This document shows, in pieces, positions 11,791-20,940 of a stretch of 33,088 bases of DNA. Position 1 is the stretch's first letter; every line of letters begins with the position of its first letter. The notes under the pieces were generated by a model. The model saw only the letters and a list, made by a program, of their open reading frames with translations. It was not told the DNA's origin and did no database searches. The stretch comes from an uncultured SAR86 cluster bacterium (GTDB taxonomy: Bacteria; Pseudomonadota; Gammaproteobacteria; Magnimaribacterales; D2472). The translations under genes and the position numbers were made by a program. The stretch covers positions 25,001 through 58,088 of the forward strand of contig CACDCN010000004.1 of assembly GCA_902551185.1 (NCBI GenBank). The letters run 5' to 3'.

Positions 11791-12411
11791 ATGAAGACTT
11801 ATCATCATGGAAACCTTAAACAAGAACTCATAGACTGTGCCTGCAGGCTATGCGAAAGAGATGGTTATACAAAATTAAGTATTCGGTCACTGGCTAAAGA
11901 AAGTGGAGTTTCACAAACTGCGCCCTATCGTCACTTTAAAACCAAAGAAGCCTTATATGCATCTGTTGCAACAGAAGGTTTTAAAAAACTTTCAAAAGCA
12001 TTCAGTATTGATGTTAGTAAAAAAATTACGAAAAAGCATCTTGTTGAAATAGGATGTAAATACATTGAATTTGGTCTGAAAAATGCAAATACCTATGATC
12101 TTATGTTTGGTACTGCTGTTGGTAACTTTGCTGATTATCCTGAATTGCTTAAATCAGCAAATTCAAGCTATGAAAATTTAAGATTAAGTTTTTCTAAATT
12201 AGCCAATGATAGCGATGAAGTTGTAGATTTTAAATGTATTACTTTATGGTCCATGGTCCATGGTCTTGTAGGAATATTAAGAAAGGTTCAGGTGATTGGA
12301 GATGAAGCCCTGATAAATCCTGAACTCGGCCCTATGTCTACTGCTAATGTTATAGCTGGCAACCTTGAAGATCATTTAGATAAAGTTATTAGCGGAATAA
12401 TTAAAAATTAA
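11791..12411 (+). CDS. TetR-family transcriptional regulator (WHG-domain type)
   Basis: This is a one-component repressor candidate of 206 aa. The N-terminal DNA-binding domain has the TetR helix-turn-helix at about residues 24-50 (KLSIRSLAKESGVSQTAPYRHF). The C-terminal ligand domain contains W-x-x-VHGL near 150-157, typical of the WHG subgroup. It diverges from the RND adaptor-pump operon with two tandem palindromes between, the standard layout for a repressor that controls its own gene and the adjacent pump. The inducer cannot be predicted. Its TAA abuts the stop codon of the convergent flavin-reductase-like gene with no base between. Confidence 0.93.
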   Translation: MKTYHHGNLKQELIDCACRLCERDGYTKLSIRSLAKESGVSQTAPYRHFKTKEALYASVATEGFKKLSKAFSIDVSKKITKKHLVEIGCKYIEFGLKNANTYDLMFGTAVGNFADYPELLKSANSSYENLRLSFSKLANDSDEVVDFKCITLWSMVHGLVGILRKVQVIGDEALINPELGPMSTANVIAGNLEDHLDKVISGIIKN

Positions 12412-12876
12412 TTACTTATATTCGCCATCAACATAGGTGAGTGTAGATATTTCATCTGAATAGGTTGCATCCTCAACCATCCCTACAACTATAGTATGAG
12501 TATGATAAGAAGTTAACTTATCAACCTTACAAAAAATATTAGCTTGAGCATTTCCTAGGAATGGGACATTATCAGTATTCCAATTGTTATCATTAAACCT
12601 TTCATCATATTTATTTTCATCAGAGCATATATTCGAAAGCTCTTCTTGATTCTTGCTTAATAAATTAATACAAAATTTTGATCCCTCTTTTAATGTGTCA
12701 TGTATTCTAGAGTTCTTATTGATACATACTAGAAGACTGGGTGGTTCCATAGATATTGATGTTACAGAAGAAACAGTGATTGCATTTGAATTACCCTCTT
12801 CATCTTTGTTAGATAAAATGCTTACAGAATAAATATATCTGCGCATAGCTAATCTAAATTTATCTTGAATACTCAT
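12412..12876 (-). CDS. Flavin reductase-like domain protein
   Basis: This small protein of 154 aa has the split-barrel FMN-binding fold of the flavin_reduct/HpaC group. Recognisable parts are the N-terminal FRLAMRRYIYSVSILS, the loop SNAITVSSVTSISMEPPSLLVCINKNSRIHDTL at about 30-62, and FCINLLSKNQEELS. Such proteins supply reduced flavin to monooxygenases or bind flavin or heme. No monooxygenase partner is in the window, so the substrate and role are open. It starts 33 nt from the divergent rsmD and ends flush against tetR. Confidence 0.85.
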   Translation of the reverse strand: MSIQDKFRLAMRRYIYSVSILSNKDEEGNSNAITVSSVTSISMEPPSLLVCINKNSRIHDTLKEGSKFCINLLSKNQEELSNICSDENKYDERFNDNNWNTDNVPFLGNAQANIFCKVDKLTSYHTHTIVVGMVEDATYSDEISTLTYVDGEYK

Positions 12877-12909
12877 ACTATGAATTATACTTAAAGAAAA
12901 ATATTATAG

Positions 12910-13467
12910 ATGAAAAATAGCATTAGAATTACTGGCGGCGATTTAAAGGGAAGAAAGGTTTCTTTCGATTTCAAAAATACATTAAGGCCTACGTCTAGCA
13001 AACTAAGAGAGGTTTTATTTAACTGGATACAATTTGAAATAAAAGGATGTGAATGCTTGGACCTGTTTGCTGGAACTGGCTCTCTAGGAATTGAAGCTAT
13101 ATCAAGAGGTGCATCTAAGTTAATTTTTATAGAATCAAATAAAAAAAACTACTTATCTCTAAAAGAATGTATATCAGAGCTTGATCTAAAAAAACAGTCT
13201 AAAGTATTGTTCAAAAATGGTTTTTCTTGGTTAAATGAAAATGACCTTTCTAATTTTGATTTAATTTTTTTAGATCCACCTTTCAATCAAAATTATGAAA
13301 AAAAAGTACTGGATATTTTAGATAAAAATAAAAGTCTAAAATCTTCATGTAAAATTTATATTGAATTTAGTAAATTTGATGAAATAAAGCTACCTGATTC
13401 ATTTAAGATATTTAAGGAAAAAACCATAGGCGATGTTAAAGCGTTTCTTTTAAAAAATGACAATTAA
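12910..13467 (+). CDS. rsmD: 16S rRNA (guanine966-N2)-methyltransferase
   Basis: This is a SAM-dependent methyltransferase modifying G966 of 16S rRNA in the 30S subunit. Family hallmarks are the N-terminal ITGGDLKGRKV and RPTSSKLREVLFNWI, the SAM-binding motif LDLFAGTGSLGIEAISRGA at about 50-68, and the catalytic DPPF at 122-125. The 185 aa are normal for the family. Its end overlaps the start of hemC by 11 nt, so it is probably cotranscribed with hemC and hemD. In E. coli rsmD neighbours ftsY instead. Confidence 0.95.
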   Translation: MKNSIRITGGDLKGRKVSFDFKNTLRPTSSKLREVLFNWIQFEIKGCECLDLFAGTGSLGIEAISRGASKLIFIESNKKNYLSLKECISELDLKKQSKVLFKNGFSWLNENDLSNFDLIFLDPPFNQNYEKKVLDILDKNKSLKSSCKIYIEFSKFDEIKLPDSFKIFKEKTIGDVKAFLLKNDN

Positions 13468-14323
13468 AATAGTTTCTAGATCTTCAAAGCTAGCACTTGC
13501 ACAAGTACAAGAATTTATAGATGTTTTTTCAATAAAAGAATATGAGTTAATAAATATAAAAACAAGGGGAGACATATTAAGTTCTCAAGGTGAAGTATTG
13601 TTTGATAAAGCTAATTTTGTATCTGATATTGAAAAAAGTCTTATTGAAGAAAAAGCAGATGTTGCTATTCATTCAGCAAAGGATATGCCAGCTGAAGATA
13701 CTGAATATCTTAACCAACTTTTCTTTGCAAAAGGTGAGGAGAGAGTAGTTTCAGATCTATTAATTTTTAGAAAAGATACCGAACCTGTATTTGACATAAA
13801 TATGAAATTAGGGACTTCAAGTCTAAGGAGAAAGATGCAAGCCAAATTCCATTTAAAAGCAAAGAATATTATGGATCTAAATGGAAATATTGATACAAGA
13901 ATACGAAAACTAAATGAAGGAATTTATGATTGTATTATTTTAGCCGAAGCTGGTTTATCAAGACTTCAATATCTTTTAGAGGATCAAAACTATATAAAAT
14001 TAAATCATTTGACATGCTCTGGTCAGGGAGCTCTAGCGGCTCAATGGAAGAATGAAAATAAATTTAGTGACATGATTATTTCATCTGATATTTCTTCAGC
14101 TGCAATTAATCTAAATGATGAAATAAATATGGAAAAATCTCTTTTACAAAAGTTAAATACAAGTTGTAATTCTGCAATATCTCTTAGAGCTCAAAATGGT
14201 TTATTAAAAGGCGAGATTTTCGGATCCAAAAGTTATATCTCTTTTAGTGGGGACCAAATTGATGAGGTTTACAAAGATATTAAGGAAAATAGAGGATTAG
14301 AATTGCTAAATGAACATCATTGA
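13457..14323 (+). CDS. hemC: Porphobilinogen deaminase (hydroxymethylbilane synthase)
   Basis: This enzyme joins four porphobilinogen molecules into hydroxymethylbilane in heme synthesis. K75-D76 in IHSAKDMP give the catalytic aspartate (E. coli D84). The arginines of GTSSLRRKMQ (R124, R125) and NIDTRIRKL bind substrate carboxylates. C237 in NTSCNSAI is the dipyrromethane cofactor cysteine, although the usual GGC-x-x-P context is lost. At 288 aa it is about 25 aa shorter than E. coli HemC (313 aa), mostly at the C-terminus. It overlaps rsmD by 11 nt and hemD by 14 nt. Confidence 0.96.
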   Translation: MTIKIVSRSSKLALAQVQEFIDVFSIKEYELINIKTRGDILSSQGEVLFDKANFVSDIEKSLIEEKADVAIHSAKDMPAEDTEYLNQLFFAKGEERVVSDLLIFRKDTEPVFDINMKLGTSSLRRKMQAKFHLKAKNIMDLNGNIDTRIRKLNEGIYDCIILAEAGLSRLQYLLEDQNYIKLNHLTCSGQGALAAQWKNENKFSDMIISSDISSAAINLNDEINMEKSLLQKLNTSCNSAISLRAQNGLLKGEIFGSKSYISFSGDQIDEVYKDIKENRGLELLNEHH

Positions 14324-14966
14324 TACAAAAGCTTCTGGTATTAAATGCCATAATAAAAATAACTTAATAAAAAATATTCCTTTATTTGATATATCGCCAA
14401 TTAAATACAAACTAGAAGAAAATAATTTTACTCATGTTATCTTTCAAAGCATTTCATCAGTTGAGTATTTTAAAGACTATCAAATTCTGAATAATAAAAA
14501 GGTTTTTTCAATGGGTCTATCAACCAATAAAGCGCTAGGTGAAAAGGGAGTTGTTTCATCTAGTCCAGAAATACCTGGATCTGAAGGATTAAAATCAATA
14601 ATTAATGATGAATCTGATGATAGTAAATATTTAATAATAAAAGGTAGAGATGGTTTAAATATAATTGAAGACTACTTAAACCGAAAGAATATATTCGTAG
14701 AAAAAATTATTTGTTATGAAAGAAAGATGTTTGAATCATATGATGATCTTAAAAAAAATTTTTTAGATGTAGATGCGATAATCTTCCCTAGCGTACTTGC
14801 TGCAAAAATATATTTTAATAAGTTGCATGATAGAAATAAAAAGAATATAAAATTTTTTGGTATATCTGAAAGAATAAATAATTTTATTAAAGCTCTCGGG
14901 CATAATCCAATATTGATAAACTATTTTTCAGAAAATCTTGAATTAGATATTAAAGAATTTATTTAG
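14310..14966 (+). CDS. hemD: Uroporphyrinogen-III synthase
   Basis: HemD closes and inverts ring D of hydroxymethylbilane to give uroporphyrinogen III. The sequence is weakly conserved, as usual for this family, but the pattern fits: [10 protein letters not shown] in place of the TS-x-x-AV motif, then a G-x-x-T-x-x-L-like segment ([14 protein letters not shown]), PGSEGL, and [19 protein letters not shown] followed by CYERK at about 130. Two-lobed Rossmann-like halves are implied by the 218-aa length (E. coli 246 aa). The position directly after hemC, with a 14-nt overlap, is the strongest support. Its stop overlaps the convergent rho stop by 8 nt. Confidence 0.9.
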   Translation: MNIIDTKASGIKCHNKNNLIKNIPLFDISPIKYKLEENNFTHVIFQSISSVEYFKDYQILNNKKVFSMGLSTNKALGEKGVVSSSPEIPGSEGLKSIINDESDDSKYLIIKGRDGLNIIEDYLNRKNIFVEKIICYERKMFESYDDLKKNFLDVDAIIFPSVLAAKIYFNKLHDRNKKNIKFFGISERINNFIKALGHNPILINYFSENLELDIKEFI

Positions 14967-16236
14967 ATTTTTTTCCGTTTCCGTTCTTCATTGAGCTAAA
15001 GAACTCATCGTTAGTCTTATGTGTTTTTATTCTATCTATTAAGAATTGAATTGCTTGTGCATCTTCCATTTCATCAAGGATTTTTCTTAGAACCCACATT
15101 CTTTGAAGTTCATCTTCAGTTGTTAGGAGATCTTCTCTTCGAGTACCTGACCTTCTTATATTTATAGCAGGGTAAATTCTTTTTTCGGCAATCTTCCTTT
15201 CAAGATGGATTTCCATATTACCTGTTCCTTTAAATTCCTCATAAATAACTTCATCCATCTTGGAGCCTGTCTCAACCAGAGCGGTAGCTATAATCGTTAA
15301 GCTTCCACCCTCCTCTAAGTTTCTTGCAGCTCCAAAAAATCTTTTTGGTCTTTCAAGCGCATTTGAATCTACACCACCACTTAAAATCTTTCCTGATGCA
15401 GGTTGTACTGAGTTATATGCTCTACCTAAACGAGTGATTGAATCTAATAAAATAACAACATCTTTCTTGTGTTCAACCAATCTTTTGGCTTTCTCTATTA
15501 CCATATTTGCGACTTGTACATGACGTGTTGGTGGTTCATCAAAAGTACTTGCAACCACTTCACCTTTAACAGTTCTTGACATATCAGTAACTTCCTCAGG
15601 CCTTTCATCGATGAGTAAAACAATTAGCTCAACTTCTGGATTATTACTCTTAATTGAATGAGCAATACTTTGTAACATTAAAGTTTTACCTGCTTTTGGA
15701 GGAGAGACTATTAAACCCCTTTGACCTTTTCCTATGGGAGCAATCAAATCAATTATTCTTGAAGATAAATCTTCATTTGAGCCACTTCCTTGTTCAAGCA
15801 TAAGCCTATCATTTGGAAAAAGCGGTGTTAAATTCTCAAAAAGAATCTTATTTTTTGTTTTAGCAGGCTCTTCCCCGTTTATGGTATCAACTTGGGTAAG
15901 AGCAAAATATCTTTCTTTATCTTTAGGTGTTCTTATCTTTCCTTCAACTGAATCACCTTTTCTAAGATTAAATTTTCTAATTTGACTTGGTGATACATAT
16001 ATATCATCTTCCCCAGCACAATAAGAACCCTGAGGTGATCTCAAGAATCCAAAACCATCATTAAGAATTTCTAAAACTCCGCCTCCATAGATGTCAATAC
16101 CCTCAGAAGCTTTATACTTAAAGATTCTAAATATAATCTCTTGTTTTTTAAGTCGGCCAAGATCTTCTAAACCTAAATCAGTTGCGATCTCAACTAGCTC
16201 GCTGATAGGTTTATCTTTAATTTCAGTAAGATTCAT
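14959..16236 (-). CDS. rho: Transcription termination factor Rho
   Basis: This hexameric RNA-dependent ATPase ends untranslated transcripts. The 425 aa are close to E. coli (419 aa) without insertions. An N-terminal helical domain (1-45) is followed by the cold-shock-like RNA-binding domain ([22 protein letters not shown], 51-72). Walker A is PPKAGKT (179-185), and the [11 protein letters not shown]-loop and R-loop regions ([23 protein letters not shown]) are intact. trxA lies upstream on the same strand, as is common in gammaproteobacteria. The 117-nt leader holds a good promoter candidate and a C-rich tract. Confidence 0.99.
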   Translation of the reverse strand: MNLTEIKDKPISELVEIATDLGLEDLGRLKKQEIIFRIFKYKASEGIDIYGGGVLEILNDGFGFLRSPQGSYCAGEDDIYVSPSQIRKFNLRKGDSVEGKIRTPKDKERYFALTQVDTINGEEPAKTKNKILFENLTPLFPNDRLMLEQGSGSNEDLSSRIIDLIAPIGKGQRGLIVSPPKAGKTLMLQSIAHSIKSNNPEVELIVLLIDERPEEVTDMSRTVKGEVVASTFDEPPTRHVQVANMVIEKAKRLVEHKKDVVILLDSITRLGRAYNSVQPASGKILSGGVDSNALERPKRFFGAARNLEEGGSLTIIATALVETGSKMDEVIYEEFKGTGNMEIHLERKIAEKRIYPAINIRRSGTRREDLLTTEDELQRMWVLRKILDEMEDAQAIQFLIDRIKTHKTNDEFFSSMKNGNGKKSK

Positions 16237-16300
16237 TTAATAATTATTCCAATATTTTTATGTTGAAAGGGTTGAAATTGATAGGTCTTTAAATCTGGAT
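16237..16300 (-). promoter_or_regulatory. C-rich rho leader (possible Rho-dependent autoregulation site)
   Basis: The transcript leader between the predicted start (about 16300) and the rho ATG contains a C-rich, G-poor stretch (CCAGATTTAAAGACC, then TCAATTTCAACCCTTTCAAC). This stands out in an AT-rich genome. C-over-G bias is the usual mark of Rho loading sites, and E. coli rho is known to be autoregulated by attenuation in its leader. I see no leader-peptide start in it. Confidence 0.4.
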
Positions 16301-16306
16301 ATAAAA

Positions 16307-16334
16307 ATAATAACTCTTTTTATTTAATATGCAA
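16307..16334 (-). promoter_or_regulatory. Candidate sigma-70 promoter of rho
   Basis: Read on the minus strand, TTGCAT (16329-16334) and TATTAT (16307-16312) are separated by 16 nt in the trxA-rho gap. The -10 matches consensus at five of six positions and the -35 at four of six. It would give rho its own transcript as well as read-through from trxA. Confidence 0.45.
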
Positions 16335-16353
16335 AGTTATATGTACAAAAAAT

Positions 16354-16680
16354 TTACGTTTTTGATCTTATAAACTCATCAAGTTGTTGTTTTGTTAAGG
16401 CCCCTATCTCTATTCCAGAGAGTTCTCCATTTGTAAAAATCATTAAAGTTGGAATTGATCTTATTCCAAATTCGCTTGCTACTTCTCTATTAGCATCGAC
16501 ATCCATTTTGCAGACTTTGATTTTATCTTTAAACTCTTCGGCTGCTTCTTCTACAAGTGGAGCAAGTTGTTTGCAAGGTCCGCACCATTCTGCCCAAAAA
16601 TCTACTAAAACCGGAGATTCTGAATTTAAAACTTCATTTGTAAAATCTTCTTTATTTCGAACTTCAATAACATTACTCAT
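16354..16680 (-). CDS. trxA: Thioredoxin 1
   Basis: This is a 108-aa cytoplasmic dithiol reductant of ordinary TrxA length. The active site is WCGPC with C33 and C36. The conserved buried Asp (VDFWAEWCGPC, D27) and the cis-proline loop RSIPTLMIF are present. Its ATG overlaps the hemB stop in an ATGA (16677-16680), so it is translated as part of the ilvD-hemB row, and rho follows downstream. The start matches the family N-terminus. Confidence 0.98.
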   Translation of the reverse strand: MSNVIEVRNKEDFTNEVLNSESPVLVDFWAEWCGPCKQLAPLVEEAAEEFKDKIKVCKMDVDANREVASEFGIRSIPTLMIFTNGELSGIEIGALTKQQLDEFIRSKT

Positions 16681-17675
16681 TTATTTTGCATCTCCTTTGA
16701 TATTTCTTTTGCAGCATATGTAAGAATCGCGTCCGCTCCTGCTCTTTTAATACTAACCAATGATTCTAGCATAACCTTTTGATCAAGCCATCCTTCTTTA
16801 ATGGCAAGTTTTAACATACTGTATTCTCCACTTACCTGATATGCAAAAGTAGGTATTTTAAATTTCTCTTTAATAAGATGAATAATATCTAGATATGGCA
16901 TTGCTGGTTTAACCATAACAATATCAGCTCCTTCATTAATATCTATAGCTACTTCATGAATAGCTTCATCTTTATTGTGGATAGACATTTGATAAGAAGA
17001 TTTGGTTGCTTTGCCAAGATTAGAAGCTGAATTTACTGCATCTCTAAAAGGCCCATAAAACTTTGAGTTATACTTGGCCGCATATGATAATAAAATTGTA
17101 TTCTTAAAATTAGAATCTTCTAGAGATTGTCTGATTGATCCAATTCTTCCATCCATCATATCTGAAGGAGCAATAATATCTGCACCAGCTTCAGCTAATA
17201 TTAAAGATTGCTCTATGAGAACTTTAATTGTCGCATCATTATCAATTTCATCATTAATAAGAATCCCATCATGACCATGATCAGTATAAGGATCTAATGC
17301 CACATCTGCTATTAATATAATCTCAGGAAAATTCTTCTTTATAGTTTTTATAGCTGAAGATATAAAATTATCTTCTTTAGTTGCTTCGCTACCTTTACTA
17401 TCTTTCTTATCTGATTCAACTACAGGAAAGACTGCGATAGTATTTATGCCAGATTCAATAACCTCTTCTATTTCTTTTAATACTTCATCGATACCAAATC
17501 TATTAATCCCTGGCATACTTTCAATTGATTCAATTCCATTGAAGTTTTCTTTTATAAATATTGGTTGAATTAAGTCTTGAGAACTTAAATTGGTCTCTGC
17601 TACTAAATCAATTAAATTTGAATTTCTTCTTAATCTTCTTAACCTTGTATTTGGAAACTTTCTATTTATAGTCAT
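16677..17675 (-). CDS. hemB: Delta-aminolevulinic acid dehydratase (porphobilinogen synthase)
   Basis: HemB condenses two 5-aminolevulinate molecules to porphobilinogen. Schiff-base lysines are K201 (YAAKYNSKFYGPFRD) and K256 (VMVKPAMPYLD). The segment ADVALDPYTDHGHDG (123-137) has aspartates where zinc-dependent enzymes have cysteines, so this is the Mg-type enzyme known from Pseudomonas. The 332 aa are normal for the family. It starts 5 nt after the ilvD stop and overlaps trxA by 4 nt. In Pseudomonas hemB and trxA are near each other but separated by ppk and ppx; here they touch. Confidence 0.97.
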   Translation of the reverse strand: MTINRKFPNTRLRRLRRNSNLIDLVAETNLSSQDLIQPIFIKENFNGIESIESMPGINRFGIDEVLKEIEEVIESGINTIAVFPVVESDKKDSKGSEATKEDNFISSAIKTIKKNFPEIILIADVALDPYTDHGHDGILINDEIDNDATIKVLIEQSLILAEAGADIIAPSDMMDGRIGSIRQSLEDSNFKNTILLSYAAKYNSKFYGPFRDAVNSASNLGKATKSSYQMSIHNKDEAIHEVAIDINEGADIVMVKPAMPYLDIIHLIKEKFKIPTFAYQVSGEYSMLKLAIKEGWLDQKVMLESLVSIKRAGADAILTYAAKEISKEMQNK

Positions 17676-17680
17676 TATTC

Positions 17681-19339
17681 TTAATCTGTTATGGCTCCTA
17701 AACTTGCTGATTTTACACTTTTTGCATATTTAGCAAGCACGCCTTTTTTAGGTTTTTTGATAGGATTTTTCCAGTTAGATTCTCTTCTATTAATCTCTTC
17801 ATCATCCACCTTTAGAATTAACTGATCATTTTCTGCGTCTATTAAAATTTTATCTCCATCTTCAATCATAGCTATCAAGCCCCCATCTGCAGCTTCGGGA
17901 GAAATATGCCCGACCACAAAGCCATGAGTCCCTCCAGAAAATCTACCATCAGTAATAAATGCAACTTTTTCTCCTAAACCTAATCCCATAATTGCAGACG
18001 TTGGTTTTAACATTTCTCGCATTCCTGGTCCGCCTTTCGGTCCCTCATATCTAATTACAATGACATCACCATCTTTTATTGAATTAGATAAAATCGCTTC
18101 AACACCCTCTTCTTCTGAGTTGAAGACTTTGGCTTTTCCCTCAAAAGATGTTCCTTCTTTACCGGTAATTTTTGCAACTGCCCCATCTTTAGCTAAATTT
18201 CCATATAAGATTCTTAAATGACTGTCTGCTTTAATAGGGTTATCAAAACTTTTAATAATCTTATCATTTTTATAGGGTTGGACTCCTTCAAGATTCTCAG
18301 CTAATGTTTTCCCAGTAACTGTCATGCATTTACCATTAAGCAAACCTTTATCTAAGAGAGCCTTCATCATTGGTTGAATCCCGCCATTAGCATTTAGTTC
18401 TGACATATAGTGATCACCAAAAGGTTTTAAGTTTGCTAAAACAGGAGTTCTTTTACCTATTTCCGTAAAATCATCCAAGCATAAATCAACCCCTATTGAA
18501 TGAGCGATTGCTAATAAATGTAAAACTGCATTGGTAGATCCACCTAAAGCAATGACAACAGTGATTGCATTTTCAAAAGCTTCTCTAGTCATAATATCTG
18601 AGGGTTTTATGTCTCTCTCAAGTAAATTCATAATTGCATTTCCTGCATTTACACAATCGTCCTTTTTTGAATCAGAAACAGCGTCTTGACTGCTACTACC
18701 TGGCAAACTCATACCAAGCGCTTCAATTGAAGATGCCATTGTATTTGCTGTATACATTCCACCGCATGATCCGGGACCTTCCACAGATACTTTCTCATAA
18801 TGAATTAATTGTTCCTCATCAATCTTACCCTTTGAGAATTCACCAACTTTTTCTAATACAGTCACATAATCTGTATTCTCATCACTGGGTTTGATAGATC
18901 CTCCATAAATAAATATAGATGGTCTATTTAGTCTAGCCATACCAATCAAACATCCTGGCATATTTTTATCACAGCCCCCGACAGTTATTAATCCATCATA
19001 GGCAAGACAACCCACTACTGTCTCAATTGAATCTGCTATAACCTCTCTTGAAACTAGAGAGTACTTCATTCCTTGAGTTCCCATGGATATCCCATCTGAT
19101 ACAGTAATTGTGTTAAACAGAACTCCTTTTCCTCCAGATGAATTAACAGAACTTTCAACAACTTCAGACAATTGATTTAGATGCATATTGCATGGGGTAA
19201 CCTTAGCACCAGTTGAAGCAATGCCAATGAAAGGCTTTGAAAAGTCTTCAGTTGTAAAGCCAACACCACGCAGCATTGACCTTGATGCTGCTTGATTTGG
19301 TCCATCAACTAGTTCTTTTGAATATTTTCTTGAACTCAT
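17681..19339 (-). CDS. ilvD: Dihydroxy-acid dehydratase
   Basis: This iron-sulfur dehydratase makes the 2-oxo acids of Val and Ile synthesis, acting after IlvC. Cluster cysteines are C50 (TPCNMH), C123 (GGCDKNMPG) and C192 (GSCGGMYTANT). The 552-aa length matches the shorter form found in many bacteria and plants rather than the 616-aa E. coli enzyme. The C-terminal motifs GPKGGPGMREML and TDGRFSGGTHGFVVGH are intact. It sits in the minus-strand row between the ABC protein (14 nt upstream) and hemB (5 nt downstream), far from ilvBNC. Confidence 0.97.
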   Translation of the reverse strand: MSSRKYSKELVDGPNQAASRSMLRGVGFTTEDFSKPFIGIASTGAKVTPCNMHLNQLSEVVESSVNSSGGKGVLFNTITVSDGISMGTQGMKYSLVSREVIADSIETVVGCLAYDGLITVGGCDKNMPGCLIGMARLNRPSIFIYGGSIKPSDENTDYVTVLEKVGEFSKGKIDEEQLIHYEKVSVEGPGSCGGMYTANTMASSIEALGMSLPGSSSQDAVSDSKKDDCVNAGNAIMNLLERDIKPSDIMTREAFENAITVVIALGGSTNAVLHLLAIAHSIGVDLCLDDFTEIGKRTPVLANLKPFGDHYMSELNANGGIQPMMKALLDKGLLNGKCMTVTGKTLAENLEGVQPYKNDKIIKSFDNPIKADSHLRILYGNLAKDGAVAKITGKEGTSFEGKAKVFNSEEEGVEAILSNSIKDGDVIVIRYEGPKGGPGMREMLKPTSAIMGLGLGEKVAFITDGRFSGGTHGFVVGHISPEAADGGLIAMIEDGDKILIDAENDQLILKVDDEEINRRESNWKNPIKKPKKGVLAKYAKSVKSASLGAITD

Positions 19340-19353
19340 TTCTACTATATTTT

Positions 19354-20940
19354 TTAATCGGATGCGTATCTTAACGCAGCGGAGAGCAATTTTTTAGTAT
19401 ATTTTTGTTTTGGATAGTCAAAAACCTCGTTAGACAGCCCAGATTCAACGATTTCTCCGTCTTTCATAACAAAAATATAGTCTGACATTGATCTTATTAC
19501 TTTTAAATCATGACTTATAAATAAATAGGTTAATTTATATTCATTTTGGATATCTTTAAGTAAATTTATAACTTGTATTTGTATAGATCTATCTAATGCA
19601 GAAGTTGGTTCATCTAAAATCATAAAAGCAGGATTCATTATTAAAGATCTGGCTATTGCTATTCTCTGTCTTTGTCCACCAGAAAATTCATGAGGGTATT
19701 TATTTTTTGCACTCAACTCAATACCCACATCAGATAAAACTTTATCAATCCTATTTTGTGTTTCCAGTTTTGATAATTTAAAGTGAACGCCTAAGCCTTC
19801 TCCAACAATTTCACTAATTGTCATTCTTGGTGATAAAGATCCATATGGATCCTGGAATACAATCTGAATATGTTTTTTGATTTCTTTTGAAGAGCTTATT
19901 ATGTTTTTACCTTCAAAATATATATTTCCTTCAAACTTAGTTAGATTTGCGATTGCTTTTCCTAATGTAGATTTGCCGGAGCCTGACTCTCCCACCAAGC
20001 CTATAGTGGTATTTTTGTAAATATTAAGCGAAGTATCTTTTACAGCATGGAATCTATTTTTTTTAAAAAAATTAATGCTTGGTATGTCGTAATAAACATC
20101 TAAATTTTGTATTTCTAGAAAAGGAGCTTCTTCTGAATTAATGTCTTCTTTAGGCTGAGGTTCTGCGCTTAAAAGTTTTTGCGTATAAGAGTGTTTGGGG
20201 TTCTCAAATACATTACTTGTATCACCACTTTCAACTATATTCCCATTTTGCATAACACAAACTTGATCTGAAAACTCTTTAACCAATCCAAGGTCATGAG
20301 TTATAAATAAGATCGACATTCCTAGATCTCTTTTTAGTTTAGACATCAAGTCCAATATTTGCGCTTGAATTGTTACATCTAACGCAGTTGTTGGCTCATC
20401 AGCAATTAGTAATTGCGGTTTATTAACCAAAGCCATTGCGATCATAATCCTCTGTCTTTGCCCACCTGAAAGCTCGTGTGGGTAAGCTTTAAAGCGCCTT
20501 TCCGCATCATCAATCTCAACTAAATTCATAAGCTTGATTGCCTCATCTTTAGCTTCTTGTTTTGTGGCCTTGGTATGCAAAAGAACTGACTCTGTTATTT
20601 GGTCTCCAACTCTATGATATGGATTTAAAGAAGTCATAGGTTCTTGGAATACCATGGAAATTATATTTCCTCTTATAGATAACAAATCTTTTTTTGAAGC
20701 ATTAATAATTTCTTGATTATTAAATTTAATAGACGATTCTTGTGAATACGATGCTTGAGGTATTGGGAGCAATTGCATAATTGACATTGCTGTAACTGAC
20801 TTACCAGAACCAGACTCACCTACAAGTGCGAGGGTTTTATTGGTTTCAATATCAAAACTTATTTTATCTACTGCACGAAATGAGCCATCCCGTACTTTAA
20901 AATTTATACTTAAGTCTTTTACTTCAACTATATTCTTCAT
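19354..20940 (-). CDS. Fused twin-ATPase ABC transporter protein (YejF/Dpp-Opp type)
   Basis: Two complete ABC ATPase domains lie in one 528-aa chain, as in YejF and GsiA. Domain 1 has Walker A GESGSGKS at 41-48, signature LSGGQRQR at 157-164 and Walker B LLIADEP at 177-183. Domain 2 has Walker A at 317-324, signature FSGGQRQR at 419-426 and Walker B FMILDEP at 439-445. Both keep the Q-loop (VFQEPMTSLNP, VFQDPYGSLSP) and H-loop (THD, SHD). The family energises uptake of peptides, microcin C or glutathione, but no permease or binding-protein gene is adjacent. It overlaps the hydrolase gene by 4 nt. Confidence 0.93.
   Translation of the reverse strand: MKNIVEVKDLSINFKVRDGSFRAVDKISFDIETNKTLALVGESGSGKSVTAMSIMQLLPIPQASYSQESSIKFNNQEIINASKKDLLSIRGNIISMVFQEPMTSLNPYHRVGDQITESVLLHTKATKQEAKDEAIKLMNLVEIDDAERRFKAYPHELSGGQRQRIMIAMALVNKPQLLIADEPTTALDVTIQAQILDLMSKLKRDLGMSILFITHDLGLVKEFSDQVCVMQNGNIVESGDTSNVFENPKHSYTQKLLSAEPQPKEDINSEEAPFLEIQNLDVYYDIPSINFFKKNRFHAVKDTSLNIYKNTTIGLVGESGSGKSTLGKAIANLTKFEGNIYFEGKNIISSSKEIKKHIQIVFQDPYGSLSPRMTISEIVGEGLGVHFKLSKLETQNRIDKVLSDVGIELSAKNKYPHEFSGGQRQRIAIARSLIMNPAFMILDEPTSALDRSIQIQVINLLKDIQNEYKLTYLFISHDLKVIRSMSDYIFVMKDGEIVESGLSNEVFDYPKQKYTKKLLSAALRYASD

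Noticed and set aside
13457-14323. HemC as a possible inactive copy because the cofactor cysteine lacks the usual GGC context
   Set aside because: C237 itself, the catalytic aspartate and the substrate arginines are present, and it sits in an intact hem operon.
15260-15985. Plus-strand reading frames opposite rho
   Set aside because: Shadows of the highly conserved rho reading frame.
18634-18894. 86-codon plus-strand frame opposite ilvD
   Set aside because: His/Leu-rich composition arises from the reverse complement of ilvD; no start signal or homology.
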